NCBI GenBank assembly: GCA_903882935.1
Contig: CAIRZB010000098.1
Span: 1 to 64,000 of the forward strand
Direction: 5' to 3'
Origin: an uncultured Parafilimonas sp.
GTDB lineage: Bacteria > Bacteroidota > Bacteroidia > Chitinophagales > Chitinophagaceae
Length of the DNA stretch: 64,000 bases
Shown: in pieces, positions 43,146-52,815 of the stretch
How positions within the stretch are numbered: position 1 is the first letter of the stretch
Layout: the number at the start of each line of letters is the position of its first letter
The notes under the pieces: generated by a model
What the model was told of the DNA's origin: nothing
The model's input: only the letters and a program-made list of their open reading frames with translations
Database searches by the model: none
Made by a program: the position numbers and the translations under genes

Positions 43146-43512
43146 ACAAATGGCAAAGCCAAGTGTGTTTAATTAAATTAATTTGTGGCTATATAAGCCA
43201 CGGGGCGGGTGCCTTAGAGTTGCCCGCCCGGCCCACCCTTCTAACAGGTGTAACCACAATCCCAATATATAGGCCAATGTCATTTAATTTAGAGATTTGT
43301 GAAGAAACTCCAAGAGTCCTTGGTACAAATCTGGGCGGGCAATTTCGGTTGTGCCTGCACTCCATCGGAGTCCTATGGAAAAACGAAAATAAGGGCTCAA
43401 GTAAACGACATTGAAATATAGGCTGAGCCTTACCACTTTGCCACCAACCCAATATTTTTTAAGGCCAGTAACTTTTACAAGCATGCACCGTTGCACGGTA
43501 TAAAACCAAGCC
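43146..43512. repeat. 367-bp intergenic stretch rich in nested inverted repeats
   Basis: GGGCGGG (43203-43209) pairs with CCCGCCC (43223-43229); AGATTTGT (43293-43300) with ACAAATCT (43325-43332); ACTCC with GGAGT (43359-43371). The pieces look like parts of a dispersed palindromic repeat family rather than a gene. No protein gene is credible here. Confidence 0.55.
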
Positions 43513-45933
43513 ATGCTAAAAAACTACCTTAAAACAGCCATCCGTAACCTGTGGAAAAACAAAGGGTTTTCCGCTATTAATATATTTGGCCTGGCAATTG
43601 GCGTAGCAACCTGCCTGGTTATATTGCTGTATGTGGTGGATGAGCTGAGTTATGATAAATACAACCTGAAAGCCGAAAACATTTACCGGATTGACGAAGA
43701 GATTAAGTTTGGCGACAACCACTACGACGGCACTGATGCCCCCGCCCTTTTGGGGCCCGTATTTGCCAAAACATTTGCGCAAATTGTACAATTTACAAGG
43801 TTTAGGCAACGCGGCGGGCTAACCATAAAAAGGGGAGGCGAAAAGTTTAGGGAAGAAAAAGCTGTTTATGCCGACTCCACCTTGTTTGACGTATTTACCC
43901 TGCCATTTATTGACGGAGACCCAAAAACGGCACTAAAAAACCCGCATTCGCTGGTAATAACGGCCTCCACCGCCCTTAAGTACTTTAGCACCACCCACGC
44001 CGTTGGCAAAATACTACTGGTTAACGACAACACCTGTAAAATAACCGGCGTTATAAACGACATACCAACCCAATCGCACTTCAACTTCGACTTTTTTGTA
44101 CCGCTTTGCGAAGATGGCAACAGCAAAGGCGATAACTGGCTTAGCAACAATTACCAAACATACATTGTACTACGCCCAAGTACAAACACTGCCAGTATTG
44201 CCGCCACTTTTAATATTGAATTGGAGAAATATGTGGCACCTATTTTAAAAAGCGTTATAAACCTCGACATTAACGACTTTAAAAAAGGCGGCGGTTTTGT
44301 AAAGGTTAGCCTTATGCCCCTTACCAAAATACACCTGTACAGCAACAAAAAAGACGAGTTGGGCGTAAATGGCAATATTGAATACGTGTATATTTTTTCC
44401 GCCATCGCCATATTTATACTGCTGATAGCCTGCGTAAACTTTATGAACCTATCTACCGCCCGCTCCGCCAACCGCGCGAAAGAAGTTGGGGTACGCAAGG
44501 TATTAGGGTCGTTGCGCAAAAACCTAATCGGCCAGTTTTTAACTGAGTCGCTACTGATAAGCCTTATATCATTCGTATTGGCTATTGGCCTTTCATTCTT
44601 CATGTTGCGGCTATTTAACCAATTGGCGCAAAAGCAAATAAGCTGGCTGGCATTGTTTACCCCAGGCATGTTGTTTGCTATTTTGGCATTAATGGTGGTG
44701 GTAGGTTTTTTGGCAGGCAGCTACCCAGCGTTTTTCCTTTCCTCCTTCCAGCCGATTGAAGTATTGAAAGGCAGGCTGTCAAGGGGCTTCAAAGGCTCTA
44801 TCCTACGCAATGCCCTGGTGGTGTTCCAATTTGCCATCTCCATCATGCTTATGGTAGGCACCGCAGTTATCTATAACCAATTAAATTACATACGCAATAA
44901 AGATATTGGCTTTAGTAAAGACCAAATATTGGTTATACAAAATACCTACGCGCTAAACAACCAGCAAACAGCCTTTAGGAATGATATTTTGCAAATGACC
45001 GGCGTAAAAAATGCCACCTACACCGGCTATTTGCCTGTAACCGGCTGGCGTAACAACGATGCTATTTTCCCCACTACGGACCTAGACATAAAAAAAGCCA
45101 TTTCTGCCCAACAATGGGAGGTGGACGAGGATTATATAACTACCCTGCAAATGACCATGAAGCTGGGGCGGAACTTTTCAAAACAGTTCCTCTCTGACTC
45201 CAGCGCAGTTATTATCAACGAAGCGGCGGCCAAATTTTTAGGCACCCAAAACCCAGTTAACAAAACACTTTACCGCATCGACAACATAAAAACCAAAAAG
45301 CTAATCAAGTATAATATAATAGGCGTGGTAAAAAATTTCAATTTTACTACGCTTAAGGAGGAGGTTACCCCCTTGGCACTTTACTTGCACCAGAACTATG
45401 GCAGCATGGCCGTACGAATAAAAACGCAGGACATACCCAGCCTGTTAAGCCAAATTAAGGCCAAATGGCACGCCTTGGTGCCATCGCAGGCAGTTAGCTA
45501 TTCTTTTATGGATGAAGATTTTAACAAGCAGTACGAGGCCGAGCAGCGCACTGGCAACATCTCCATCACGTTTTCGGTGCTGGCTATCCTCATCGCCTGC
45601 CTGGGGCTATTTGGGTTGGTGACCTATGCGGCAGAACAGCGCATAAAGGAGATAGGCATACGCAAAGTACTTGGTGCCAACATTGCCAATATCATCAACA
45701 TGCTTTCCAAAGACTTTATAAAACTAGTGTTGGCGGCCATTATCATTGCCACCCCCATTGCTTGGTGGGTTATGCACCAATGGCTGCAAGACTTTGCCTA
45801 CCGTGTACAAATTTCGTGGTGGATATTCGCCATCGCCGGTTCCATGGCCCTACTAATTGCTTTGGCAACCGTTAGCCTACAGGCTGTTAAGGCAGCATTG
45901 AAAAACCCCGTAAAGAGTTTAAGAACGGAGTGA
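43513..45933 (+). CDS. FtsX-like ABC transporter permease, paralogue 1
   Basis: 806 residues. Layout of the long Bacteroidota FtsX/MacB-like permeases: an N-terminal membrane anchor after NYLKTAIRNLWKNKGFSAIN, a periplasmic MacB-like core domain, three FtsX membrane segments from about residue 290 (IFILLIACVNFMNLSTA), a second anchor and core domain from about 430, and a final FtsX set (GLFGLVTYAAEQRIKEIGIR), ending PVKSLRTE. The cognate ATPase is not in the window. It is the first of four relatives at 43.5, 46.4, 49.0 and 52.9 kb. Confidence 0.93.
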   Translation: MLKNYLKTAIRNLWKNKGFSAINIFGLAIGVATCLVILLYVVDELSYDKYNLKAENIYRIDEEIKFGDNHYDGTDAPALLGPVFAKTFAQIVQFTRFRQRGGLTIKRGGEKFREEKAVYADSTLFDVFTLPFIDGDPKTALKNPHSLVITASTALKYFSTTHAVGKILLVNDNTCKITGVINDIPTQSHFNFDFFVPLCEDGNSKGDNWLSNNYQTYIVLRPSTNTASIAATFNIELEKYVAPILKSVINLDINDFKKGGGFVKVSLMPLTKIHLYSNKKDELGVNGNIEYVYIFSAIAIFILLIACVNFMNLSTARSANRAKEVGVRKVLGSLRKNLIGQFLTESLLISLISFVLAIGLSFFMLRLFNQLAQKQISWLALFTPGMLFAILALMVVVGFLAGSYPAFFLSSFQPIEVLKGRLSRGFKGSILRNALVVFQFAISIMLMVGTAVIYNQLNYIRNKDIGFSKDQILVIQNTYALNNQQTAFRNDILQMTGVKNATYTGYLPVTGWRNNDAIFPTTDLDIKKAISAQQWEVDEDYITTLQMTMKLGRNFSKQFLSDSSAVIINEAAAKFLGTQNPVNKTLYRIDNIKTKKLIKYNIIGVVKNFNFTTLKEEVTPLALYLHQNYGSMAVRIKTQDIPSLLSQIKAKWHALVPSQAVSYSFMDEDFNKQYEAEQRTGNISITFSVLAILIACLGLFGLVTYAAEQRIKEIGIRKVLGANIANIINMLSKDFIKLVLAAIIIATPIAWWVMHQWLQDFAYRVQISWWIFAIAGSMALLIALATVSLQAVKAALKNPVKSLRTE

Positions 45934-46148
45934 GGCATACCCTTTCCCTTAATCCCTCCCCCTTTAAGGGCAAAGAGGTGGAGGAAAAGGACATTTATGT
46001 ATTAGGAACAGAGGTTTTGTGAAATGGCCCTGTTTATTGCTGAATTCCGGATTTAGCAATAAACAGTTGGCGCTGGCGCACCATGCACCCTTACATCCGC
46101 ACAACCATGAAACCTGAAACCATAACCTTGCAATCGGATTTCATATAC
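45934..46148. repeat. Repeats and hairpin after permease 1
   Basis: CCCTTTAAGGG (45960-45970) has the same core as the CCCTTTAGGG elements at 16009 and 17843. TGTTTATTGCT (46031-46041) and AGCAATAAACA (46055-46065) form a perfect 11-bp stem, possibly a transcription end for permease 1, though without a T-run. Confidence 0.55.
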
Positions 46149-46185
46149 GTACGATTTCGTACACGAAGTGTACGTTTTCGTACAC
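46149..46185 (+). promoter_or_regulatory. Two phased palindromic operators upstream of permease 2
   Basis: GTACGATTTCGTAC (46149-46162) and GTGTACGTTTTCGTACAC (46168-46185) are both perfect inverted repeats sharing GTACG and CGTAC. Their centres are 21 bp apart, two helical turns, as for tandem dimer sites. They lie 52-88 bp upstream of the sigma-54-like sequence at 46237. Confidence 0.6.
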
Positions 46186-46236
46186 CTCAATTAAGTGCTT
46201 TTACCTAACCCCTTTATTCACAATGCCTTCTGTGGT

Positions 46237-46252
46237 TGGCATACCCGTTGAA
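46237..46252 (+). promoter_or_regulatory. Possible sigma-54 promoter of permease 2
   Basis: TGGCATACCCGTTGAA matches the consensus TGGCACG-N4-TTGCW at TGGCA and TTG with correct spacing, but lacks the C of the -12 GC. The upstream paired palindromes would be in the position of an enhancer-binding site. Weak by itself. Confidence 0.35.
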
Positions 46253-46410
46253 AGGTTAATTGGGCATATTATGCCTGATACAAAACAACTGTGCCCAAGA
46301 AGCTATCGGTATTTGGGCGCAGGGAAAGTATCAACAGCAGAATTACCGCCTTGGCAGTAACCTTTAATAGCAAAAACAAGTATTGGGTTTGATAAACCAA
46401 AAAAACTTTT

Positions 46411-48783
46411 ATGATAAAAAATTACTTACTGGTTGCATTTAGAAATCTACGCAAAAACAAAACATTCTCGTTCATTAATATTTCCGGGCTGTCACTCGGT
46501 ATAGCCTGTAGCTTACTAATCATGTTGTGGGTAACGGATGAACGCAATATGGATAAATTTAATAAGGACGGCGACAGGATATACAGTATTTACGAGCGGC
46601 AGTATTACGATAATAAAATTGATGCATTCCACTCAACCCCTGGTGTGCTGCCCGAGGAAATTAAAAGGGTGATGCCCCAAGTGCAATACTCCAGCGGCTT
46701 TGCGTGGAACGAGGACAATACCTTTCAGGTTGGCAACAAGATAATGAAGGAAAAAGGTAACCACGCCAGTGCTGATTTTTTCAAAATATTCAGTTATACG
46801 CTGTTGCAGGGCAACGCCGCCACAGCACTCAACACACCGGCTACGATAGCCATTTCCCGTAAAATGGCCAACGATTTTTTTGGCAGCCCCCAGGCGGCCA
46901 TCAGCAAAACAGTACGGTTCGACAACCGGAAAAACTTTACCGTTAGCGCTGTTTTTGAAAACCCCGGCGAAAACATGTCGGCCAAGTTTGACTACATTAT
47001 CAATTGGCAGGCGTTTTTTGAAGACAATGAGTGGGCAAAGGAATGGGGTAACAATGGCCCCCAAACACTAATAACATTGAAAGCAGGCACCAACCCTGTT
47101 GACTTTGAAAAAAGCATCACCAAATTTTTGGATAAATACAATAAAGAACAAGGCAAAGGCTTTCATATTGAGCTTGGCATGCAGCGCTTTGACGACCAGT
47201 ACCTACACTCGCATTTTGATGCCCAGGGTAAGTTAGACGGCGGCCGAATTGAATATGTAAACCTGTTTAGCTTGGTGGCAGTATTTATACTGTTGATTGC
47301 CTGTATTAATTTTATGAACCTAACTACTGCCCGCTCGGTTAAGCGGGGTAAGGAAATTGGCATACGTAAAGTGGTTGGTGCTGTGCGCTTTGCTTTAATA
47401 CGCCAGTTTATTGGCGAAGCAATACTGCTAACGTTTTTGTCTGTTTTAGTGGCACTGCTGTTGGTAATTATACTATTGCCCTTGTTTAACGGGCTAACAC
47501 AAAAACAAATTTCTTTTCCTTTTGGTAACCCCATTTTTTGGGCCGCCATAGTGGGGTTAACCTTTTTAACAGGGCTGCTTGCAGGCAGCTACCCAGCCCT
47601 GTTTCTATCGTCATTCAACCCCATTGTAGTGCTAAAAGGGCTGCCCAAATTTAGTTCGGGCGTGGTGTGGTTCCGTAAGGGCTTGGTTATATTTCAATTT
47701 GTGCTGTCTATTGTACTTATCATCAGCACAATAGTGGTATCCAAACAAATAAATTATATACAAACAAAAAACTTGGGCTACGACAGGGAGAACCTTATTT
47801 ATGTTCCCTTGGAAGGCGACCTGCCAAAGCAATACACACTATTAAAACAACAGGCACTCAATAGCCCCGGTATAAAAAGCATCACCCGCATTTCGCAAAC
47901 GCCCACCCAAATACAAAACGGCACCTATGGCGTTGACTGGGATGGCAAGGATGCCAATTCAAAGCCGATGTTTACCAATGCTTCCGTTGGATACGATTTT
48001 ATTAAAACAATGAATATACAGCTGCTGCAGGGGCGCGATTTTTCGAAGGACTTCCCCACCGATTCTGTTGGTTACATTTTAAACGAGCAGGCGTTGGCCA
48101 AAGTGGGGTACAAAAACCCTTTGGGCAGGCGCATAAAATTTTGGGGCAAAAACGGCACCATCGTGGGTACCGTGAAGGACTTCCATTTTAACTCCCTAAA
48201 GGTGCCTGTTAATGCATTAATTATGCGCCTCGGGGAGACCGACGGGTATGGTAGCATGCTTATAAAAACACAGCCCGGCAAAACAAAGGAAGCGCTGGCA
48301 AGTATTGAGGCTTTGTGCCACCGCTTAAACCCAAAATTCCCTTTTACTTACCAGTTTTCTGATGAGGAATATAAGAAGCTGTATACCGATGAACAAATGG
48401 TGGGTACGCTGGCAAACTGTTTCGCATTCCTTGCCATATTTATATCCTGCTTAGGTTTATTGGGGCTGGCTATGTTTACGGCTGAGCAACGCAAGAAAGA
48501 AATCGGTATCCGCAAGGTACTTGGTGCCAGCACAGGGTCGCTGTTTAACCTTTTGTCAAAAGAATTTTTAACGCTGGTGATAACCGGTTTTGTAATAGCA
48601 TCGCCGCTGGCGTGGTACAGTATGAGCAAATGGCTGCAGGAATACACCTACCGTACTAGTTTAAGTTGGTGGATGTTTGTGGTAGCGGGGCTTACGGCTG
48701 TGTTAATAACGCTGCTTACCGTAAGCTTCCAAGCAGGCAAGGCGGCGTTAATGAACCCAGTGAAGAGCTTGAGGACGGAATAG
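46411..48783 (+). CDS. FtsX-like ABC transporter permease, paralogue 2
   Basis: 790 residues, same layout as paralogue 1: the start YLLVAFRNLRKNKTFSFINI, first FtsX unit VFILLIACINFMNLTTARSV near residue 290, second unit AIFISCLGLLGLAMFTAEQR near residue 675, and end NPVKSLRTE. Unlike the others it has a clear upstream regulatory region (paired palindromes and a sigma-54-like sequence), so it may be separately controlled. It is followed by a four-unit heptamer repeat and an inverted repeat. Confidence 0.93.
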   Translation: MIKNYLLVAFRNLRKNKTFSFINISGLSLGIACSLLIMLWVTDERNMDKFNKDGDRIYSIYERQYYDNKIDAFHSTPGVLPEEIKRVMPQVQYSSGFAWNEDNTFQVGNKIMKEKGNHASADFFKIFSYTLLQGNAATALNTPATIAISRKMANDFFGSPQAAISKTVRFDNRKNFTVSAVFENPGENMSAKFDYIINWQAFFEDNEWAKEWGNNGPQTLITLKAGTNPVDFEKSITKFLDKYNKEQGKGFHIELGMQRFDDQYLHSHFDAQGKLDGGRIEYVNLFSLVAVFILLIACINFMNLTTARSVKRGKEIGIRKVVGAVRFALIRQFIGEAILLTFLSVLVALLLVIILLPLFNGLTQKQISFPFGNPIFWAAIVGLTFLTGLLAGSYPALFLSSFNPIVVLKGLPKFSSGVVWFRKGLVIFQFVLSIVLIISTIVVSKQINYIQTKNLGYDRENLIYVPLEGDLPKQYTLLKQQALNSPGIKSITRISQTPTQIQNGTYGVDWDGKDANSKPMFTNASVGYDFIKTMNIQLLQGRDFSKDFPTDSVGYILNEQALAKVGYKNPLGRRIKFWGKNGTIVGTVKDFHFNSLKVPVNALIMRLGETDGYGSMLIKTQPGKTKEALASIEALCHRLNPKFPFTYQFSDEEYKKLYTDEQMVGTLANCFAFLAIFISCLGLLGLAMFTAEQRKKEIGIRKVLGASTGSLFNLLSKEFLTLVITGFVIASPLAWYSMSKWLQEYTYRTSLSWWMFVVAGLTAVLITLLTVSFQAGKAALMNPVKSLRTE

Positions 48784-48787
48784 GGGA

Positions 48788-48815
48788 GGTGAATCGTGAA
48801 TCGGCAAACGTGAAT
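48788..48815 (+). repeat. Four-unit CGTGAAW heptamer stub after permease 2
   Basis: GGTGAAT, CGTGAAT, CGGCAAA, CGTGAAT, starting 4 bases after the stop codon. Same unit as the long arrays at 56.6-57.8 kb, including the CGGCAAN variant. Confidence 0.75.
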
Positions 48816-48830
48816 GATGTTTTATGGATG

Positions 48831-48941
48831 GAACGCAGATTTTCAGGATTGAAAGGGATGCAAGCGATTTATTGTACAATTTCAATTACGCCCTCGCACC
48901 CTTATCTGCGGTAATCCCTAAAATCCATTCAATCTGCGTTC
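48831..48941. repeat. GAACGCAGATT inverted-repeat element
   Basis: GAACGCAGATT (48831-48841) and AATCTGCGTTC (48931-48941) are perfect 11-bp arms about 89 bp apart. The element at 52816-52900 has the same arms and a similar interior (TTATCTGC). A dispersed non-coding family. Confidence 0.7.
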
Positions 48942-49000
48942 AACAATTGGCGTACACATCGGCACAACTATAATCTATCCCGAAGGTATCCCTTTGGGCA

Positions 49001-49018
49001 AACTGAAAACTATAAACT
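49001..49018 (+). repeat. Leader AACTGAAAACTATAAACT before permease 3
   Basis: An identical 18-base copy at 52921-52938 precedes permease 4. Both end 6 bases before the ATG. This is either a shared 5' leader or a residue of duplication. Confidence 0.6.
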
Positions 49019-49024
49019 GAGGAT

Positions 49025-51388
49025 ATGTTAAAAAACTATTTTAAAGTTGCCTTGCGCAGTATGATGCGCCGCAAAGGATTTTCACTGCTGAACATAAGTG
49101 GGCTTGCTATTGGCATGGCCAGTGCCATGCTTATTTTGTTATGGGTGCAGAATGAAGTAGGCTACGACCGCTTTTACCCTAATGCCAACAGGCTGTACGT
49201 GGCATGGAACCGCGATAAATGGGGCGATGTATTAACTTGCTGGAGTACCACCCCAAAAGTGTTTGGCCCAGCCTTAAAGCATGAGTTTCCAGAAGTGGAA
49301 AAGGAAACGCGCGTTAATTGGAACCAAAACTTATTGTTTACCGTGGGTGAAAAACGCATTACCGTGCAGGGTACCATGGTTGACCCCGACTTTCTCACCA
49401 TGTTTAGCTTACCCATGGCAAACGGAGACGTAAATACGGCGCTAAATGGCCCAAGTTCTGTGGTACTTTCGCAAAAAATGGCGATTAGGCTGTTTGGCAG
49501 CGAAAACAATGCCCCCGGCAAAGTGGTAAAAATTGACAACAAGTATAATTTTACCGTAAGCGCCGTAATGAAGGATTTGCCTAACAACACCAATTTTCGT
49601 TTTGATTTTTTGCTGCCCTGGTCATACATGCGCTTAACAAATAATGATGACAGCACTTGGGGCAACAACAGCACCCGCAACTATATACTGCTAAAACAAA
49701 ATACAAACATTGACAATGTAAATGCCAAAATACAAAACTTCTCTATAAAGCACCAAGGGCAAGGTGCCACAACCCAAAATTTCCTATACCCTTTAAGCAA
49801 GATGCGTTTATACTCCGAATTTAAAAATGGCATACCCGTTGGCGGCCGCATTAATATTGTGCGGGTGTTTACTATTATCGCTATTTTTATTTTACTGATT
49901 GCCTGTATAAACTTTATGAACCTATCCACCGCGCGCAGTGAAAAACGCGCCAAGGAAGTTGGCATACGCAAAGTGGCGGGTGCGCTTAAACAAGGCCTTA
50001 TAGGCCAGTTTTTGGCAGAATCCATCCTTATTTCGTTTATTGCCGGGCTGGTGGCATTGGGTGTGGTGCAGCTTAGCCTGCATGGCTTCAACAACCTAAC
50101 AAGAAAGGAGCTTTTTATTAATTATGGCTCGGTGTATTTCTGGCTAGCATTCGTCGCCTTTATAACATTCACGGGCGTTCTGGCGGGCAGTTACCCAGCG
50201 TTTTTTCTATCATCCTTTAAGCCCGTAGCTGTGCTTAAAGGCACATTTAAAAAAGCACACGCCTTGGTTACGCCGCGCAAAATTTTAGTGGTATTGCAAT
50301 TTACGTTTGCCATTGCACTTATCATTTGTACCATCATCATTGAACAGCAATTAAAATATGGGCAAGACAGGGAAAACGGATACGACAAAAACAACCTGGT
50401 ATATGTGTTTATGACGGGTGATGTGGAAAAAAAATATACAACGATAAAAGAAGAACTTTTGCAAAAAGGCATTGCCACATCCATTAGCAAAACAAGCTCG
50501 CCCATTACAGAATCGTGGAGCAACACCTGGGGCATCGGCTGGCAGGGTAAGGCCGCCAACGACAAAACAATCATCAACCTGTTTTGCAGCGATGGCAATT
50601 TAGTACCCACCGCAGGCATGAAAATAATTGACGGCCGTGACATTGACCTAAAAAAATATCCCGGCGATTCTTTGTCGGCCGTAATTAACGAAACAACAGC
50701 AAAAATTATGAAATTTAAGCACCCCATAGGCCAGGTGCTTAACAACGACACCAATTATACGGTAGTGGGCGTGGTGAAGGATTTTATCATGGAATCGCCA
50801 TACGAGCCCATCAGGCCCATCGTTATTTTTGGCCCGCACATACAGTTTTTCAACACCATCCATATTAAGTTAAACAACCAAAAGACCACCGCACAAAACC
50901 TTGCGGATATGGAAAAAATATTTAAACAATATAACCCTCAGTACCCTTTTGACTACCATTTTGCCGATGACGAATATGCCCACAAATTTGAGGAAGAAAA
51001 ACTTACCGGCACCTTGGCAGCCTTGTTTGGGGGCCTCACAGTTTTTATCGCCTGTTTGGGCCTGTTTGGCCTGGCTTCGTATATGGCCGAGAACCGGATA
51101 AAAGAAATAGGTGTACGCAAAGTGTTAGGGGCCTCCGTGGGCAGCATTGCCACCCTACTATCCAAAGACTTTATAAAACTGGTTACCATAGCCATTGTGC
51201 TGGCAACGCCGGTGGCTTGGTGGCTTATGGACAAATGGCTGAAAGGCTACGAGTACCATACCGGCATTAGTTGGGTGGTGTTTGCCGCATCCGGCATATT
51301 GGCCGTTGCCATTGCTATTTGCACGGTTAGCTTCCAGGCCATTAAAGCGGCTGTGGCTAACCCAGTGACGAGTTTGCGGACGGAATGA
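49025..51388 (+). CDS. FtsX-like ABC transporter permease, paralogue 3
   Basis: 787 residues, same two-unit FtsX layout: YFKVALRSMMRRKGFSLLNI, IFILLIACINFMNLSTARSE near residue 290, VFIACLGLFGLASYMAENR near residue 675, end NPVTSLRTE. It lies 241 bp after paralogue 2; the spacer holds the heptamer stub, the GAACGCAGATT element and the leader shared with paralogue 4. No ATPase gene is adjacent. Confidence 0.93.
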   Translation: MLKNYFKVALRSMMRRKGFSLLNISGLAIGMASAMLILLWVQNEVGYDRFYPNANRLYVAWNRDKWGDVLTCWSTTPKVFGPALKHEFPEVEKETRVNWNQNLLFTVGEKRITVQGTMVDPDFLTMFSLPMANGDVNTALNGPSSVVLSQKMAIRLFGSENNAPGKVVKIDNKYNFTVSAVMKDLPNNTNFRFDFLLPWSYMRLTNNDDSTWGNNSTRNYILLKQNTNIDNVNAKIQNFSIKHQGQGATTQNFLYPLSKMRLYSEFKNGIPVGGRINIVRVFTIIAIFILLIACINFMNLSTARSEKRAKEVGIRKVAGALKQGLIGQFLAESILISFIAGLVALGVVQLSLHGFNNLTRKELFINYGSVYFWLAFVAFITFTGVLAGSYPAFFLSSFKPVAVLKGTFKKAHALVTPRKILVVLQFTFAIALIICTIIIEQQLKYGQDRENGYDKNNLVYVFMTGDVEKKYTTIKEELLQKGIATSISKTSSPITESWSNTWGIGWQGKAANDKTIINLFCSDGNLVPTAGMKIIDGRDIDLKKYPGDSLSAVINETTAKIMKFKHPIGQVLNNDTNYTVVGVVKDFIMESPYEPIRPIVIFGPHIQFFNTIHIKLNNQKTTAQNLADMEKIFKQYNPQYPFDYHFADDEYAHKFEEEKLTGTLAALFGGLTVFIACLGLFGLASYMAENRIKEIGVRKVLGASVGSIATLLSKDFIKLVTIAIVLATPVAWWLMDKWLKGYEYHTGISWVVFAASGILAVAIAICTVSFQAIKAAVANPVTSLRTE

Positions 51389-51392
51389 CCTA

Positions 51393-51420
51393 CGTGAATC
51401 GTGAAACGTCAATCGTGAAT
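51393..51420 (+). repeat. Four-unit CGTGAAW heptamer stub after permease 3
   Basis: CGTGAAT, CGTGAAA, CGTCAAT, CGTGAAT, starting 4 bases after the stop codon. The IS3 target duplication CTT follows at once (51421-51423), so the IS inserted against the end of a heptamer array. Confidence 0.8.
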
Positions 51421-51453
51421 CTTTGTGTGTGCCTAAAATAGGTTGACAAAAAA

Positions 51454-51881
51454 ATGTCACTTATGAGGCATGAAAGTAAGAAAAAGTTCGAAGTCCGTGA
51501 GCGCCGTGTATTCTCTGAGGAGTTGAAGAAAAAGGTGGTGAAAGACTTGGTGGGCAAGCGTACGACTGTGACGAAGTTGATGGCCGAACACCAAGTCAGC
51601 GCGCAGACAGTCTACCGTTGGCTGTACAAGTATTCCCCGTATCATGAGCAAAAGTGTACTTTAGTAGTACAGATGAAAAGCGAGGAAGCCAAGAACCAAG
51701 ATTTGCAGGCCGGATAGCTGAACTTGAGCGGGCCGTGGGCAAAAAGCAGCTTGAGATAGATTTTTTGAACAGGCTTTTAGAGGTGGGTAGCTCGGAGTTG
51801 GGGTTTGACCTAAAAAAAAATTTCAGCACGCCACCGTCGAATGGTACAGGTTCCACAAGCAAAAACACGGGTACAAAATGA
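51454..51881 (+). pseudogene. IS3 orfA, helix-turn-helix protein, split by a frameshift
   Basis: The N-terminal part (51454-51717) has the helix-turn-helix LMAEHQVSAQTVYRWLYKY. Its frame ends at TAG just after KNQDLQAG. The normal coiled-coil end of IS3 OrfA (RIAELERAVGKKQLEIDFLN) is in the -1 frame and runs to 51881. Joining at GCC|CGG restores DLQARIAELER, so one C appears missing at about 51710-51714. No A-rich slippery heptamer is at that point, so a disabling deletion (or assembly error) is more likely than programmed frameshifting. Confidence 0.7.
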
Positions 51882-52774
51882 ACGATGTTTTTGCGTTGTG
51901 CGGCATAAGCCGGCAGGCGCACCACCAATCTGTGCAGAGGCATGTAGAGGAAGGGCAGAATGCGGAGTTGTATGTGCGGATGATGGAACAGGTAAGGGAG
52001 ATACACCCGGGCATGGGCATACGCACTATGTACGAGATGCTCAGGCCGGAAGGCATAGGCAGGGATGCATTTGTGGCACTGGGCCTGCAGGAGGGCTTCA
52101 GGCTGAAGAGTATTGAGAAGAGCACGAGGACTACCTACAGCATCAAGTCCAGCCGTTACGGCAACTTGCTGGGCGGCATGGGGTTTACAGGTATAAACCA
52201 GGTGTGGAGCAGCGACATCACTTACCTGTACTGCCTGGACCAGTTCTTTTACATAGTATTGATAATGGATGTTTACTCAAGGAGGGTCGTGGGTTACAGC
52301 CTTGCCGGTAATATGAGGGCAGAAAACAACCTTTCTGCCCTCAGGATGGCATTGGCATTGAGGGGTGTGGGCAATTACAACGGAAGCCTCATACACCACT
52401 CTGACAAAGGCACCCAGTATGCAGCCAATGACTACACAGACCTGCTTGGGGACTATGGGATACGCATAAGCATGTGCGACGAAGTGTATGAGAACACACA
52501 CATAGAAAGGCTTAACGACACTATCAAAAACCAATATCTCAACAGGATGGAGATCAACAACAGGCAGCAGCTTGAAAAAAAGCTGCATGCAGCCATAAAG
52601 GCTTATAACGAGGAGAGGCCGCCCCAGAGCATAAACAAGAATACGCCTGTTGAATATGAAAAACACTTGTTGGGGATCGAAACAGACAAACGCAACAAAA
52701 TGACAATATACACCATCAAAAATGATGAAAGGATATCGCAGCCAACGCAGTTAAATTTGTTTGATATTAATTAA
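51878..52774 (+). CDS. IS3 orfB, DDE transposase
   Basis: 298 residues. The integrase-type catalytic core has D in NQVWSSDITYLYCLDQFFY, D in LIHHSDKGTQYAANDY and E in EVYENTHIERLNDTIK, and a C-terminal NKNTPVEYEKHL. ATG at 51878 overlaps the orfA stop (ATGA). In IS3 elements OrfA and OrfB are normally joined by -1 frameshifting to make the active transposase; orfB looks intact, but orfA is broken. Confidence 0.92.
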   Translation: MNDVFALCGISRQAHHQSVQRHVEEGQNAELYVRMMEQVREIHPGMGIRTMYEMLRPEGIGRDAFVALGLQEGFRLKSIEKSTRTTYSIKSSRYGNLLGGMGFTGINQVWSSDITYLYCLDQFFYIVLIMDVYSRRVVGYSLAGNMRAENNLSALRMALALRGVGNYNGSLIHHSDKGTQYAANDYTDLLGDYGIRISMCDEVYENTHIERLNDTIKNQYLNRMEINNRQQLEKKLHAAIKAYNEERPPQSINKNTPVEYEKHLLGIETDKRNKMTIYTIKNDERISQPTQLNLFDIN

Positions 52775-52815
52775 AAAACATGTCAACCTATTTTAGGCAC
52801 ACACACTTGTTGATG

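Larger units (their letters stand above)
51424..52805 (+). mobile_element. IS3-family insertion sequence, complete, 1382 bp
   Basis: Perfect 25-bp terminal inverted repeats: the left end is 51424-51448 (TGTGTGTGCCTAAAATAGG...) and the right end is 52781-52805 (its exact reverse complement, ending ...TTTTAGGCACACACA). A 3-bp target duplication CTT flanks it (51421-51423 and 52806-52808). It contains orfA (frame-broken, see below) and an apparently intact orfB transposase. It splits the intergenic spacer between permeases 3 and 4. Confidence 0.92.
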
